DNA of 57,599 nucleotides, taken from the NCBI GenBank assembly GCA_947470895.1, contig CANIVF010000023.1, forward strand, positions 1-57,599. The letters are read 5' to 3'. Shown here in pieces: positions 9,203 through 17,897 of the stretch. Position numbers and translations under genes: made by a program. The stretch is from Bacteroidota bacterium (GTDB lineage: Bacteria > Bacteroidota > Bacteroidia > Cytophagales > Cyclobacteriaceae). The notes below the pieces were generated by a model. That model did not search any database and was not told where the DNA came from. It saw only the letters and a program-made list of their open reading frames with translations. Position 1 is the stretch's first letter. Every line of letters starts with the position of its first letter.

Positions 9203-10477
9203 TTAATCATTGATTGCCTGATATACAAGAACTTTAAACGTCTGATCAACATCAGTACCATGCGCGCCCCACATTTGACGATAGAGCAGCACTACCATGT
9301 TTTCTTTTGGATCAACCCAGTAGGTAGTTGAGAATGCTCCACCCCATGAATAGGTTCCGGCCTGGTGTGGAAATAAACTGCTCCCTTTTTCAGTTACAAT
9401 TCCAAAACCCAATCCGAATTTATTTCCTTCGAGATCCAATTCACCGATTTGATTCATCGTCATCATGCGCACAGTGTTGCGGCTCAACAACCGTTTACCA
9501 TTGTATTCTCCACCGTTCAGCATCATTTGTAGAAAGATTGCATAATCAAAAATGGTTGAGGATAGACCACCGCCACCAGAGAAGTAACTTTTTTTGTGGA
9601 TCGGAAAGTTCATATCACCTCCTAATGCCGTTTCAAATTTCTTCAAGCCGGTAGAATCTTCCATAAAGAAATTAACCAATCGACTTCTTTTTTCTTCCGG
9701 CACATTGAAGTAGGTATCCTTCATGTCCAGTGGTTTGAAAATACGCTCCTTGAAAAAATCTTCCAGAGTTTTCCCCGACCATATTTCCACCAATCTACCG
9801 AGCAGGTCAGTATTTAATCCGTATGTCCACTGGGCACCAGGTTGATGCATGAGTGGCAGTTCACCTAACCGGGTCATAGCATCGGCCAGAGTGCCTTCAG
9901 AAACATCAAGCCCAGCGGTGATTTTATTTTTGGCATAAATGGAATTAGCTTCCTTACTTCCGATTTGAGCATAGCCAATTCCTGACGTATGGGTGAGCAA
10001 ATCGCGAATGGTAACTTTTCGTTTTGCGGGTAATGTTGTATAGGTAGTATCCTTATCATTGAATTTGTCCAATACCTGAGCATTAGCGAATGAAGGAATA
10101 AATTTAGAGACAGGATCTTCCAATAAGAATTTTCCTTCTTCATAAAGCATCATTACGGCTACGCTGGTGATGGCTTTGGTTTGCGAGGCAATTCTAAAAA
10201 TGCCTTCTTTATCCAATGGTGTTTTAGATTCCAGATCATTGTATCCTACTGATTTGTAATAAACTATTTTCCCATTTCGAATTACTAAACCTACGGCACC
10301 GTTAATCCATTCATTTTTCACCCAGTTGTTCATCGTGCTGTCTAATCGGGCTAACCGTTCAGAGGAAAAGCCACCGGTTTCCGGATTGCCTTGAGTAATA
10401 TTGGGTGATGTTTTTTCTGTCGGAGTGGAGCAGGAAAAAATCAGGAAAAGAATAAGTAACAGGCTGTTGTGTTTCAT
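9203..10477 (-). CDS. Serine hydrolase lipoprotein, beta-lactamase class C family
   Basis: A 424-residue protein with a lipoprotein leader ending LIFSC (Cys16). The active-site SxxK is visible as S98-Q-T-K101 in RIASQTK, followed by DLLTHTSGIGY and WTYGLN. A C-terminal HQAGTYSWGG matches the HxG form of the third motif found in esterase-like members of the family. Such proteins are periplasmic or surface esterases, peptidases or beta-lactamase relatives; resistance activity cannot be inferred. It is divergent from the GntR-type regulator across about 80 bases, so the two may share a control region. Confidence 0.9.
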   Translation of the reverse strand: MKHNSLLLILFLIFSCSTPTEKTSPNITQGNPETGGFSSERLARLDSTMNNWVKNEWINGAVGLVIRNGKIVYYKSVGYNDLESKTPLDKEGIFRIASQTKAITSVAVMMLYEEGKFLLEDPVSKFIPSFANAQVLDKFNDKDTTYTTLPAKRKVTIRDLLTHTSGIGYAQIGSKEANSIYAKNKITAGLDVSEGTLADAMTRLGELPLMHQPGAQWTYGLNTDLLGRLVEIWSGKTLEDFFKERIFKPLDMKDTYFNVPEEKRSRLVNFFMEDSTGLKKFETALGGDMNFPIHKKSYFSGGGGLSSTIFDYAIFLQMMLNGGEYNGKRLLSRNTVRMMTMNQIGELDLEGNKFGLGFGIVTEKGSSLFPHQAGTYSWGGAFSTTYWVDPKENMVVLLYRQMWGAHGTDVDQTFKVLVYQAIND

Positions 10478-10521
10478 GATGCTGCGATTTGGTCAGTAAG
10501 TTAATTTTTTATTTTGAATCA

Positions 10522-10529
10522 TAATTTTG
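10522..10529 (+). promoter_or_regulatory. Candidate -7 box (TAATTTTG) for the GntR-type regulator
   Basis: TAATTTTG fits the Bacteroidota -7 consensus TAnnTTTG. It lies 30 bases before the ATG at 10560. No good TTTG -33 element lies at the usual 17-23-base spacing. If the box is used, transcription would start after the TTG at 10527, which supports the ATG at 10560 as the start codon. Confidence 0.4.
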
Positions 10530-10559
10530 CATTTGAATGGTTCTACCTACTTTTATTTT

Positions 10560-11597
10560 ATGCATGGTTTGGCAAATTCTATTTTAGAGCACATCCATTT
10601 GAATGATTACTCCGCCAATCCTAAATATTTGCAGGTGGCGGATTCCATTAAGCAAGCGATTCAGGATGGCCAACTTAAAATTAAAGATACCTTACCCTCT
10701 ATTAATGAATTGAGTTTTGAACTGGCCGTATCGAGAGATACTATTGAAAAATCGTATCGCAAGTTGAAGAGTGTTGGCATACTCGGTTCAATACCCGGCA
10801 AGTGCTTCTTCATTAAAACCACAGACATAGAGAAGCGGCTCAGAGTCTTTCTTTTGGTCAACAAACTTAGTGAGCATAAGAAACTTATCTATGATGCATT
10901 TGCCGATGCGCTTGGAGGAAAAACCTACATCGATTTTTATATCTACAACAACGACTTTTCTATTTTTAAAAAACTAATGGCCCGGCATGTCGGAGATTAT
11001 TCTCATTATGTCATCATCTCTCATTTCATCGATGGGCATGAACATGCTTATCAATTGATTAACTCACTACCAAAAGACAAACTGTTATTACTCGATAAGC
11101 TGATTCCGCAGGTTAAGGGTGAATATGCAGCGGTGTATGAGAACTTTGAGAAAAATATTTATGAAGCCATGGAGCAGGCGCTGCCTCAGCTTTCAAAGTA
11201 TCATTCTCTAAAACTGATTTTTCCGGAGCAAACCTACTATCCGGAAGAGATTATTAAGGGCCTAAAGCGATTCGGTGATCAGTATGCGTTTAGTTTCTCG
11301 ATGATTCATGAAATAGGAAAGAGTGCCATAGAAAAGGGTTCAGTGTATATCAATGTGATGGAGCGTGATCTGGTGATGTTGATTGAAAAGATCCTGGAAC
11401 AAAAATTACAAGTAGGTAAGGAAGTAGGCGTTATTTCCTACAATGAAATTCCTTTAAAGAAAATCATTCTCAATGGCATTACCACGGTATCCACTGATTT
11501 TGATTGGATGGGAAAAAGAGCGGCACAACTTATCCTTGAAAATTCCAGGGATCATGTTGAAGTCCCTTTTCACATTACCCTGCGCGATTCTCTGTAG
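10560..11597 (+). CDS. GntR family transcriptional regulator with sugar-binding-like domain
   Basis: A 345-residue cytoplasmic regulator from the ATG at 10560. The frame extends upstream to a TTG at 10527, but a promoter-like box overlaps that region. Residues about 15-80 form a GntR winged helix, with KYLQVADSIKQAIQDG, LPSINELSFELAVSRDTI and YRKLKSVGILGSIPG. The remaining 260 residues resemble the periplasmic-binding-protein/LacI sensor fold (FADALGG, VISHFIDG, IEKILEQKLQVGKEVGVISYNEIPLK, and the terminal DWMGKRAAQLIL). In Bacteroidota such GntR-LacI hybrids control sugar genes. It sits next to the first sugar module and is the only dedicated DNA-binding regulator in the window. Its ligand and targets are inferred. 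Confidence 0.88.
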   Translation: MHGLANSILEHIHLNDYSANPKYLQVADSIKQAIQDGQLKIKDTLPSINELSFELAVSRDTIEKSYRKLKSVGILGSIPGKCFFIKTTDIEKRLRVFLLVNKLSEHKKLIYDAFADALGGKTYIDFYIYNNDFSIFKKLMARHVGDYSHYVIISHFIDGHEHAYQLINSLPKDKLLLLDKLIPQVKGEYAAVYENFEKNIYEAMEQALPQLSKYHSLKLIFPEQTYYPEEIIKGLKRFGDQYAFSFSMIHEIGKSAIEKGSVYINVMERDLVMLIEKILEQKLQVGKEVGVISYNEIPLKKIILNGITTVSTDFDWMGKRAAQLILENSRDHVEVPFHITLRDSL

Positions 11598-11628
11598 CGT
11601 TAATAATCCATTTTTCGTAATTTAGTTT

Positions 11629-13710
11629 ATGCTAAAATGGACTCCGTATGTGATGGTGCGCATCGCACTGTTTTTTTCAGCCGGAATATTGTTGGGTATT
11701 TATCAACCTGACTTACTCGAAGAGCAGATCTTCCTGATTATATTATTTGCGATTTTTCCAGCTTATTATCTTGGCTTTTTTCTTTTTCGAAATCGTCACG
11801 CTATGCGGTTGTTTACGGGCGTGTTGGGTCTGGTCGCTATTTTTCTTTTTGGATATCTTCATCTTTTATATTCTACTCAATCACGATCAGATGATCACTT
11901 AATTTTTGTCAAAAATCCTATTCATTACTACGAGGCTATTGTAAGGAGTGCTCCTGAATCTAAATCTAAATCGTGGAGAATCGAAGTGGAAGTTTCGAAA
12001 GTCAAAACAAACGAATGGCTGAATAAGAAGGGTAAAGTGCTATTGTATATTTCAAAAAAGTCGATTGCCGCAGTTCCCTGGCAGTATGGAGATCGCTTAT
12101 TGATTAAAGGTAGTCCGGTTGAATTAAAACAACCTGCCAATCCTTTTGAATTTGATTTCAAGAGATTTCTCGGATTCAAAAATATTTATCACCAGCAGTT
12201 TGTCTTGGCGAATCAGATTCAAAAAATAGAAGACACCAGAAGAAAGGGATTCCTGTATTATTCCTTAATGGCTCGAGCGTGGGCTTCTTCAACATTGAAT
12301 AAATACATAGACGGTGAACAAGAGCATGTAATCGCGGCTGCTTTGGTGCTTGGAGTAACCGAAGGCATTGACACCGATTTGCAAAATGCCTATGCAGCCA
12401 GTGGCGCTATGCATGTGCTGGCTGTGTCCGGACTTCACGTAGGTATTATTTATGCGATCCTTCTTTTCTTATTGCGTCCGCTAAGTCGATTTGCATGGAG
12501 CCGTTGGGTGGTGTTCATAATTAGTATTGTTTGTCTTTGGTCATTTGCATTTGTTACCGGATTATCGCCTTCTGTACTCAGGGCTGTTACCATGTTTTCA
12601 TTCATTGCATTGGCACGCCCATTGGGCTGGCGCACTAACATTTATAATACCCTTGCGGGATCTGCATTTCTACTTTTATTGTTCAATCCGTATCTCATCA
12701 TGTCAGTAGGATTTCAATTATCTTACCTAGCTGTGTTGGGGATTGTATATTTACAAAGACCGCTTTATGACTTATGGGAAATTGAAAACCGGGTAGGGGA
12801 TTGGACATGGCAAATCACTTGTGTGTCTATTGCAGCACAGGTTTCTACGTTTGCGTTAGGAATGTTATACTTTCATCAGTTCCCGGTTTACTTTTTAGTT
12901 TCCAATCTCTTTGTTATTCCTCTTTCTAACCTAGTCTTGGTGATTGGACTTTTACTTTTGGTGATCAGTGCGTGGTCATTAGCGGCTTGGTTAATGGGGA
13001 TAATATTAACCTACATGATTAAGGGCCTCAACTGGATTGTTTTTTATGTGGAAGATATGCCGTTTAGTCTTATCGAAGAAATACATCTCACTACAACGCA
13101 ATGTTGGCTGCTCATGATTTTTTTGCTCGGTTTGATTTTCTTGGTTGAGTTCAAGTCGCTAGGCTGGTTATGCCTTTCAGGAGTTTGTTCAATCGTCCTG
13201 ATCGTTACCCAATGGTTTCATTTCAATGATTCAGTAGACCGCAGGCAATTTGTGGTCTATAGTGTAAATGGGTTTTCGGCCATGGAGTGGATTGATAACG
13301 GTCAGAGTTATTTCATGGGCGATTCGGCTTTGCTGCACGATCAGGAAAGGATGCGCTTTCATATCCGGCCCAACCACCTTAATAGCGGAGTCGAGATGGT
13401 TTACACCAACTTGCCTTTTAAAAAGGAACTGCAAAAAGGAGTGAGTGTATCTCATTGGAATGGAAATTCTATTGCCTTTATTCAGCATAAGAATTATTCG
13501 TTACCCGAATTGGCCGAAATGGATTATCTTGTCGTTGCTAAAAATTCCATTAATACAAATAAATTGGTTAACCCTCTGAACGTAAAGAAAGTAATTCTGG
13601 ATGGAAGTAATTCCAGTTGGTATATTAAACAATGGAAGGAGTTTTGTGCGAAGAAGAACATTTCTTTGCACACTGTTTTGGAAGATGGTGCATTTGTTTT
13701 AACTGAGTGA
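11629..13710 (+). CDS. comEC: ComEC/Rec2 family DNA-uptake membrane protein
   Basis: A 693-residue polytopic membrane protein. The N-terminus has two or three membrane segments, followed by a soluble DUF4131-like domain (about 90-200). The competence domain has the signature AVSGLHVGIIYA near residue 267 and about eight membrane helices up to roughly 530. Family members form the inner-membrane channel for single-stranded DNA in natural transformation. The C-terminal 160 residues are soluble, but I see no HxHxDH motif, so an intact metallo-beta-lactamase nuclease domain seems absent; the protein is also shorter than the roughly 750-800 residues of full-length ComEC. Whether the organism is competent cannot be told. 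It ends one base before the crotonase start. Confidence 0.92.
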   Translation: MLKWTPYVMVRIALFFSAGILLGIYQPDLLEEQIFLIILFAIFPAYYLGFFLFRNRHAMRLFTGVLGLVAIFLFGYLHLLYSTQSRSDDHLIFVKNPIHYYEAIVRSAPESKSKSWRIEVEVSKVKTNEWLNKKGKVLLYISKKSIAAVPWQYGDRLLIKGSPVELKQPANPFEFDFKRFLGFKNIYHQQFVLANQIQKIEDTRRKGFLYYSLMARAWASSTLNKYIDGEQEHVIAAALVLGVTEGIDTDLQNAYAASGAMHVLAVSGLHVGIIYAILLFLLRPLSRFAWSRWVVFIISIVCLWSFAFVTGLSPSVLRAVTMFSFIALARPLGWRTNIYNTLAGSAFLLLLFNPYLIMSVGFQLSYLAVLGIVYLQRPLYDLWEIENRVGDWTWQITCVSIAAQVSTFALGMLYFHQFPVYFLVSNLFVIPLSNLVLVIGLLLLVISAWSLAAWLMGIILTYMIKGLNWIVFYVEDMPFSLIEEIHLTTTQCWLLMIFLLGLIFLVEFKSLGWLCLSGVCSIVLIVTQWFHFNDSVDRRQFVVYSVNGFSAMEWIDNGQSYFMGDSALLHDQERMRFHIRPNHLNSGVEMVYTNLPFKKELQKGVSVSHWNGNSIAFIQHKNYSLPELAEMDYLVVAKNSINTNKLVNPLNVKKVILDGSNSSWYIKQWKEFCAKKNISLHTVLEDGAFVLTE

Positions 13711-13711
13711 T

Positions 13712-14485
13712 ATGAGTCTGGTTATTTATACAGTGAAAGATCGTGTGGGCTACATCACATTGAACCGTCCGGAAAAACGAAATGCGTTAAGCCATGAATT
13801 AGTAATTGAATTAACCGATGCTTTCGATAAAGCGGAACAGGATTCATCTGTTAAGGTAATAGTATTAAGAGCGGCAGGAGAAGCATTTTGTGCTGGTGCC
13901 GATTTGGCTTATCTGCAGCAACTTCAGAATTTTTCTTTTGAGCAAAATCTTGAAGACTCCCGACAACTCAAAAATCTGTTTCTGAAAATCTATCAGTTAA
14001 AGAAGGTAGTCATTGCCCAAGTGCAAGGTCACGCGCTCGCGGGTGGTTGTGGATTAGCAACGGTTTGTGATTTTACCTTTGCCGTGCCTGAAGCTAAGTT
14101 TGGTTATACCGAAGTGAAGATTGGATTTATCCCCGCATTGGTATCAGTATTTCTGATCCGTAAAATAGGAGAGCATAAAGCCAAACAACTTTTACTCACT
14201 GGCGAAGTGATTAAGGCACAAGAAGCATTGACACGGGGCCTCATCAATCAGGTGGTGAATGCAGAGGCTCTGGAACAATCTGTCTTTGAATTTGTATCTA
14301 ACCTGGTCGAATCCAACTCAGGGCAATCGATGCAATTGACAAAGCAACTGATTGCTCAAGTTCAATCCGTATCACTGGAAGAGGGCTTGGAGCAAGCTGC
14401 CACCATGAATGCTCATGCGAGGGCTACAGAAGATTGCAAGGCAGGTATTGCAGCATTTTTGAATAAACAAGATTTGAAGTGGTGA
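13712..14485 (+). CDS. Enoyl-CoA hydratase/isomerase family protein (crotonase)
   Basis: A 257-residue cytoplasmic crotonase. The oxyanion-hole segment FCAGADL is at 59-65 and AGGCGLATVCDF begins at 110. The residue that aligns with the first catalytic Glu of rat enoyl-CoA hydratase (GGGCE) is Gly114 here; the second catalytic Glu seems kept as Glu134 in GYTEVKIGF. Such single-Glu members include methylglutaconyl-CoA hydratase-like and isomerase-like enzymes, so a leucine-degradation role is possible but not proven. The start lies one base after the comEC stop, and the stop overlaps the recQ start in a GTGA junction, suggesting translational coupling. Confidence 0.9.
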   Translation: MSLVIYTVKDRVGYITLNRPEKRNALSHELVIELTDAFDKAEQDSSVKVIVLRAAGEAFCAGADLAYLQQLQNFSFEQNLEDSRQLKNLFLKIYQLKKVVIAQVQGHALAGGCGLATVCDFTFAVPEAKFGYTEVKIGFIPALVSVFLIRKIGEHKAKQLLLTGEVIKAQEALTRGLINQVVNAEALEQSVFEFVSNLVESNSGQSMQLTKQLIAQVQSVSLEEGLEQAATMNAHARATEDCKAGIAAFLNKQDLKW

Positions 14486-16392
14486 CTTCCTCAGAAATTC
14501 TTAAGCAGTATTGGGGCTACTCACAGTTTCGTGCACCACAGGATAAAATTATTGAAGCGGTGATGAACAAGCAGGATGTGGTTGCCATTCTTCCTACGGG
14601 AGGTGGTAAATCTGTTTGCTTTCAGGTGCCGGCGATGATGCAGGAAGGAATCTGTCTTGTAATCACTCCGCTTATTGCGTTGATGCAAGACCAGGTGAAG
14701 CAATTAAAGCAATTGGGTATTGCAGCGGTGTCGATTCATTCAGGCATGCATAAACGTGAAATTGACATCACGCTTGATAATTGCGCTTATGGAAACATCA
14801 AGTTTCTTTACCTATCGCCCGAACGTTTACAAACTGAACTTTTTCAGGAGCGGGTAAAGAAGATGAATGTGAACATGGTAGCTATTGACGAAGCGCACTG
14901 CATTTCACAATGGGGTTATGATTTCAGACCACCCTATCTGCAGATTGCGGAACTTCGAAAGGTAAAACCCGATGTACCATTCATTGCCCTCACCGCTTCA
15001 GCTACTCGATTAGTGAAGGAAGATATCATCAGTAAGTTGGAGTTAAAGTCGGCACAGGTATTTCAAAAAAGTTTTGCTCGCGATAATCTTTCATTTGTTG
15101 TCAGGAAGACTGAGACGAAGGAAAAAAAGTTGTTGGAAATACTACGTAAAGTAAGTGGAGCAGCCATCGTATATGTGCGCTCGCGCAAGACAACAGTAGC
15201 ACTGGCAAAGTTTTTAGAGAAGAGTGGCATCTCTGCCACGTACTATCATGCCGGATTGAATCATGCCGAGCGCATGACACGTCAGGATGAATGGATTACT
15301 AATCGAAGTCGCGTGATGGTGGCCACGAATGCTTTTGGTATGGGCATTAACAAAGCCGATGTGCGTGTGGTAGTGCATATGGATTTGCCTGAAAATCTTG
15401 AATCGTATTATCAGGAGGCAGGCCGGGCCGGGCGTGATGGCATTCGATCTTATGCGGCCATTGTTTTTCACGAAGTGGATGTATTGGGCTTGCGCAACAA
15501 AGTGAAACAATCACAACCGGATATAGATCAATTGAAGATCGTTTATCAGGCTTTGGCAAACTATTATCAGATTGCCCTGGGAAGTAGTCAGGGTGAGAGC
15601 TATGATTTTGAAATTGATGTCTTCTGTAAAAGGTTCGACATGAAATTAGTTACCGTTTACCCGGTGCTTAAAAAGCTGGAAGAGTTTGGTCTCATCGAAT
15701 TGAATGAAAGTTTTTATCGTCCATCGGTGCTTCATATCTCAATGGATAAAAAACGCCTCTATGAATTTCAGGTAGCTCATGTGCGATATGATTTGCTGAT
15801 CAAGACCTTAATGCGATTGTATGGTGGCGAATTGTATACGGATTTCACCACCATTTCGGAAAGCCAGATTGCTCAGGTTATGAAACTCACGGCTCAGGAA
15901 GTGAGGATTGAACTGGAACAACTCCATAAGCTTCAATTGATGGTGTATGAGCCAAAGAACGAAAGCCCAAAGATAACTTTTATTCTTCCACGTCAGGATG
16001 CCGATCGCCTTCCCATCGACATCGTAGAGTTTGACAGAAGGAGGGATCTCCATTTTGCCAAGATGGAAGCGATGATTAATTATGTAGAGCAAGATTATCG
16101 GTGCCGCATGCAATTGATCCAGGAATATTTTGATGAGGTGACGGACGAAGTATGTGGTATGTGTGATGTGTGTATAAAAAAGAAGAAGCGTGAAAACCTT
16201 GAAGCACTTCATGATTATGAAAACCAGATCAAGTATTTACTTGGGCAGAAATCGGTAGCGGTGGAAGAGCTTGAAACGTTGGTGGATCCCAAAGACAAAG
16301 AATTATTTATCGAAGTAGTTCGGGAATTGGTAGATGCCGGTGAAATCTACTACGGTGAGCTATGGACATTACATCTGTCAAATAAAAAGTAG
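14482..16392 (+). CDS. recQ: RecQ family ATP-dependent DNA helicase
   Basis: A 636-residue helicase for DNA repair and recombination. The Walker A LPTGGGKS is near residues 37-44, DEAH is at 136-139 with the RecQ-specific AHCISQWGYDFR following, and motif VI is in YQEAGRAGRDG. Zinc ligands lie late (about 540-563, ending CGMCDVC) after an insertion of roughly 200 residues rich in winged-helix-like sequence (VTVYPVLKKLEEFGLIEL). A short winged-helix-like tail follows, and no HRDC domain is visible. This is the shorter Bacteroidota RecQ type. The GTG at 14482 overlaps the upstream stop as GTGA; a GTG three bases earlier is equally possible. Confidence 0.94.
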   Translation: MTSSEILKQYWGYSQFRAPQDKIIEAVMNKQDVVAILPTGGGKSVCFQVPAMMQEGICLVITPLIALMQDQVKQLKQLGIAAVSIHSGMHKREIDITLDNCAYGNIKFLYLSPERLQTELFQERVKKMNVNMVAIDEAHCISQWGYDFRPPYLQIAELRKVKPDVPFIALTASATRLVKEDIISKLELKSAQVFQKSFARDNLSFVVRKTETKEKKLLEILRKVSGAAIVYVRSRKTTVALAKFLEKSGISATYYHAGLNHAERMTRQDEWITNRSRVMVATNAFGMGINKADVRVVVHMDLPENLESYYQEAGRAGRDGIRSYAAIVFHEVDVLGLRNKVKQSQPDIDQLKIVYQALANYYQIALGSSQGESYDFEIDVFCKRFDMKLVTVYPVLKKLEEFGLIELNESFYRPSVLHISMDKKRLYEFQVAHVRYDLLIKTLMRLYGGELYTDFTTISESQIAQVMKLTAQEVRIELEQLHKLQLMVYEPKNESPKITFILPRQDADRLPIDIVEFDRRRDLHFAKMEAMINYVEQDYRCRMQLIQEYFDEVTDEVCGMCDVCIKKKKRENLEALHDYENQIKYLLGQKSVAVEELETLVDPKDKELFIEVVRELVDAGEIYYGELWTLHLSNKK

Positions 16393-16405
16393 TATTAATT
16401 GATCT

Positions 16406-17065
16406 ATGAAATTAGAAAAGAAACTCTATCAAAGAAGCTATCTCTATTTTCTCGTATTCTTCTTTTTTATGCTCTCGGCCTTTTGGTTCACGTATTTCAC
16501 CAGGCTGTTTGATCAGGATAATTATAGAATGCATGCCCATGGTATTACGTTGTTACTTTGGTGTTCTATGCTGATCTTGCAACCTTACCTGATACGAACA
16601 AATCAATTCAGATTACATAAAACAATGGGTACATTTTCCTATGTGCTGATTCCTGTATTGATTTATACTACAATAGATCTGCTTCATAATCGATTGCTTG
16701 TTACCCCCACGTTAGACACCATGGATTTTTTCTTTGAAGCGTTGGTACTCAATGCGCTGTTGGCTTTCGCGATTTTTTATGGACTGGCCATTTATCATAG
16801 GAAGAAACCTACCATTCATGCACGCTATATGATTTGTACCATCTTCCCGATGGTTACTCCGGTTACCGATAGAATCATCGGTATTTATCTTCCGTCTATC
16901 GCGCACTACCTTCCTACCATCGAACAAAATCCCATTGCCCCCGTGGTGGGCTTTGCCATAGCTGACCTGATGCTGATTGGATTGAGTTTTTGGGATTGGA
17001 AGGCACACCAGCGATGGAATGTTTTTCCTTTTGCTTTGTTAGTCTTGTTGCTCTATCATTATTAG
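16406..17065 (+). CDS. Multi-pass membrane protein of unknown function
   Basis: A 219-residue protein with about six hydrophobic segments (roughly residues 12-32, 45-62, 74-95, 104-126, 178-198 and 205-219). Conserved-looking histidines lie in RMHAHGITLLLW, RLHKTMG and HARYMICTIFP, which recalls predicted haem-binding or DUF2306-like four-helix membrane proteins. I do not recognise a specific family and no function is assigned. It starts 13 bases after recQ on the same strand, so it may be co-transcribed. Confidence 0.75.
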   Translation: MKLEKKLYQRSYLYFLVFFFFMLSAFWFTYFTRLFDQDNYRMHAHGITLLLWCSMLILQPYLIRTNQFRLHKTMGTFSYVLIPVLIYTTIDLLHNRLLVTPTLDTMDFFFEALVLNALLAFAIFYGLAIYHRKKPTIHARYMICTIFPMVTPVTDRIIGIYLPSIAHYLPTIEQNPIAPVVGFAIADLMLIGLSFWDWKAHQRWNVFPFALLVLLLYHY

Positions 17066-17154
17066 GTGATGAACTTTTATAAGTTTGAATTTTGGAAGAT
17101 TTTCAGTAATTGGTTTTATCACTGGTAATAAATTCAATGAAGCGATCTTAATTA

Positions 17155-17178
17155 TTCAGATTAACTTAAGAATCTGAA
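17155..17178. promoter_or_regulatory. Perfect 8-bp inverted repeat, possible operator
   Basis: TTCAGATT (17155-17162) and AATCTGAA (17171-17178) are perfect reverse complements around the spacer AACTTAAG. The element lies just 4 bases upstream of a -7-like box, TACATTTG, at 17183-17190, in the place where a -33 element would be. No T-run follows it, so it is unlikely to be a terminator. A regulator-binding site for the START-domain gene is the simplest reading. Confidence 0.45.
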
Positions 17179-17182
17179 CTTG

Positions 17183-17190
17183 TACATTTG
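17183..17190 (+). promoter_or_regulatory. Candidate -7 promoter box (TACATTTG)
   Basis: TACATTTG matches the Bacteroidota consensus TAnnTTTG and lies 49 bases before the ATG at 17240. A clear TTTG -33 element is not seen; the upstream slot is taken by the inverted repeat at 17155-17178. A good ribosome-binding site (GAGGAG) lies 9-14 bases before the ATG. Confidence 0.45.
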
Positions 17191-17239
17191 ATAAAAGTAA
17201 ACGAATACCAGAGTTAAAAGTGCAGTGAGGAGATGAACC

Positions 17240-17866
17240 ATGAATAGCAAATTGATTTATATGCTCGCCTATCTTTTGCCATCGTTCTGTTTTGCTCAAA
17301 TGGATGACTGCGATCTTAAGAAGAACAACGATGGCATTAAGGTGTATGTGTGTAAATCAACCAATGAAAAATTCAAAACGCTCCGGGCTGAAGTTATGCT
17401 TGAAAACACATCCATCAATCAATTTTTGGAATTCATCTTTGATTTTGAAGATTATCCAAATTGGCAATACAACATGATTAGCGCGAAACAACTGGAGAGA
17501 ATCAATGACACGGAAATGAATTATCAGTCGGAAGTAGATGCTCCATGGCCAGTGGATGATCGTGAGTTGATTATGAAATTAAAGGTGAACAGGGATGCCG
17601 CACCAGATCAAATCAGTATTGTAATTCATACGATAGCGACAGATCTGCCACTACGTGAAGGGTTTATCCGTGTGCCTTACTTCTTCTCCACCTATCATAT
17701 TCAAGTTGTCAATGACATTTCGTTAAAGATTGTTTATAATCTCAAAATTGATCCTGGTGGTTCAGTTCCTCCCTGGCTCGTAAATATCGCTATGGCTGAA
17801 GGTCCGTATGCATCCTTTAAAAATTTAAAGAGAAAAGTTGCGGAAGTGAATAAAGTAGAAAACTAA
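17240..17866 (+). CDS. Exported START-domain protein
   Basis: A 208-residue protein with a clear signal peptide (about 1-19, ending CFAQ). The rest is one START/SRPBCC-type lipid-binding fold: FLEFIFDFEDYPNWQ, SEVDAPWPVDDRELIMKLK and a late PPWLVNIAMAEGPY are typical of the StAR-related branch found in bacteria. It is probably periplasmic and binds a hydrophobic ligand. The ATG at 17240 is preceded by a strong GAGGAG ribosome-binding site, a promoter-like box and an inverted repeat, so it has its own control region. It is convergent with the DUF5916 gene. Ligand unknown. Confidence 0.88.
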   Translation: MNSKLIYMLAYLLPSFCFAQMDDCDLKKNNDGIKVYVCKSTNEKFKTLRAEVMLENTSINQFLEFIFDFEDYPNWQYNMISAKQLERINDTEMNYQSEVDAPWPVDDRELIMKLKVNRDAAPDQISIVIHTIATDLPLREGFIRVPYFFSTYHIQVVNDISLKIVYNLKIDPGGSVPPWLVNIAMAEGPYASFKNLKRKVAEVNKVEN

Positions 17867-17897
17867 CAATCTATATAAGGTTAGTACCATTTTCCAC

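Noticed and set aside
9177-9217. TGATTA-TTCTT-TAATCA hairpin between the permease and the serine hydrolase as a shared terminator
   Set aside because: Stem is only 6 AT-only pairs and overlaps the stop codon of the hydrolase gene, so it is not convincing.
15808-16212. 134-codon minus-strand frame inside recQ
   Set aside because: Shadow of the recQ coding frame; no leader, domain or ribosome-binding site.
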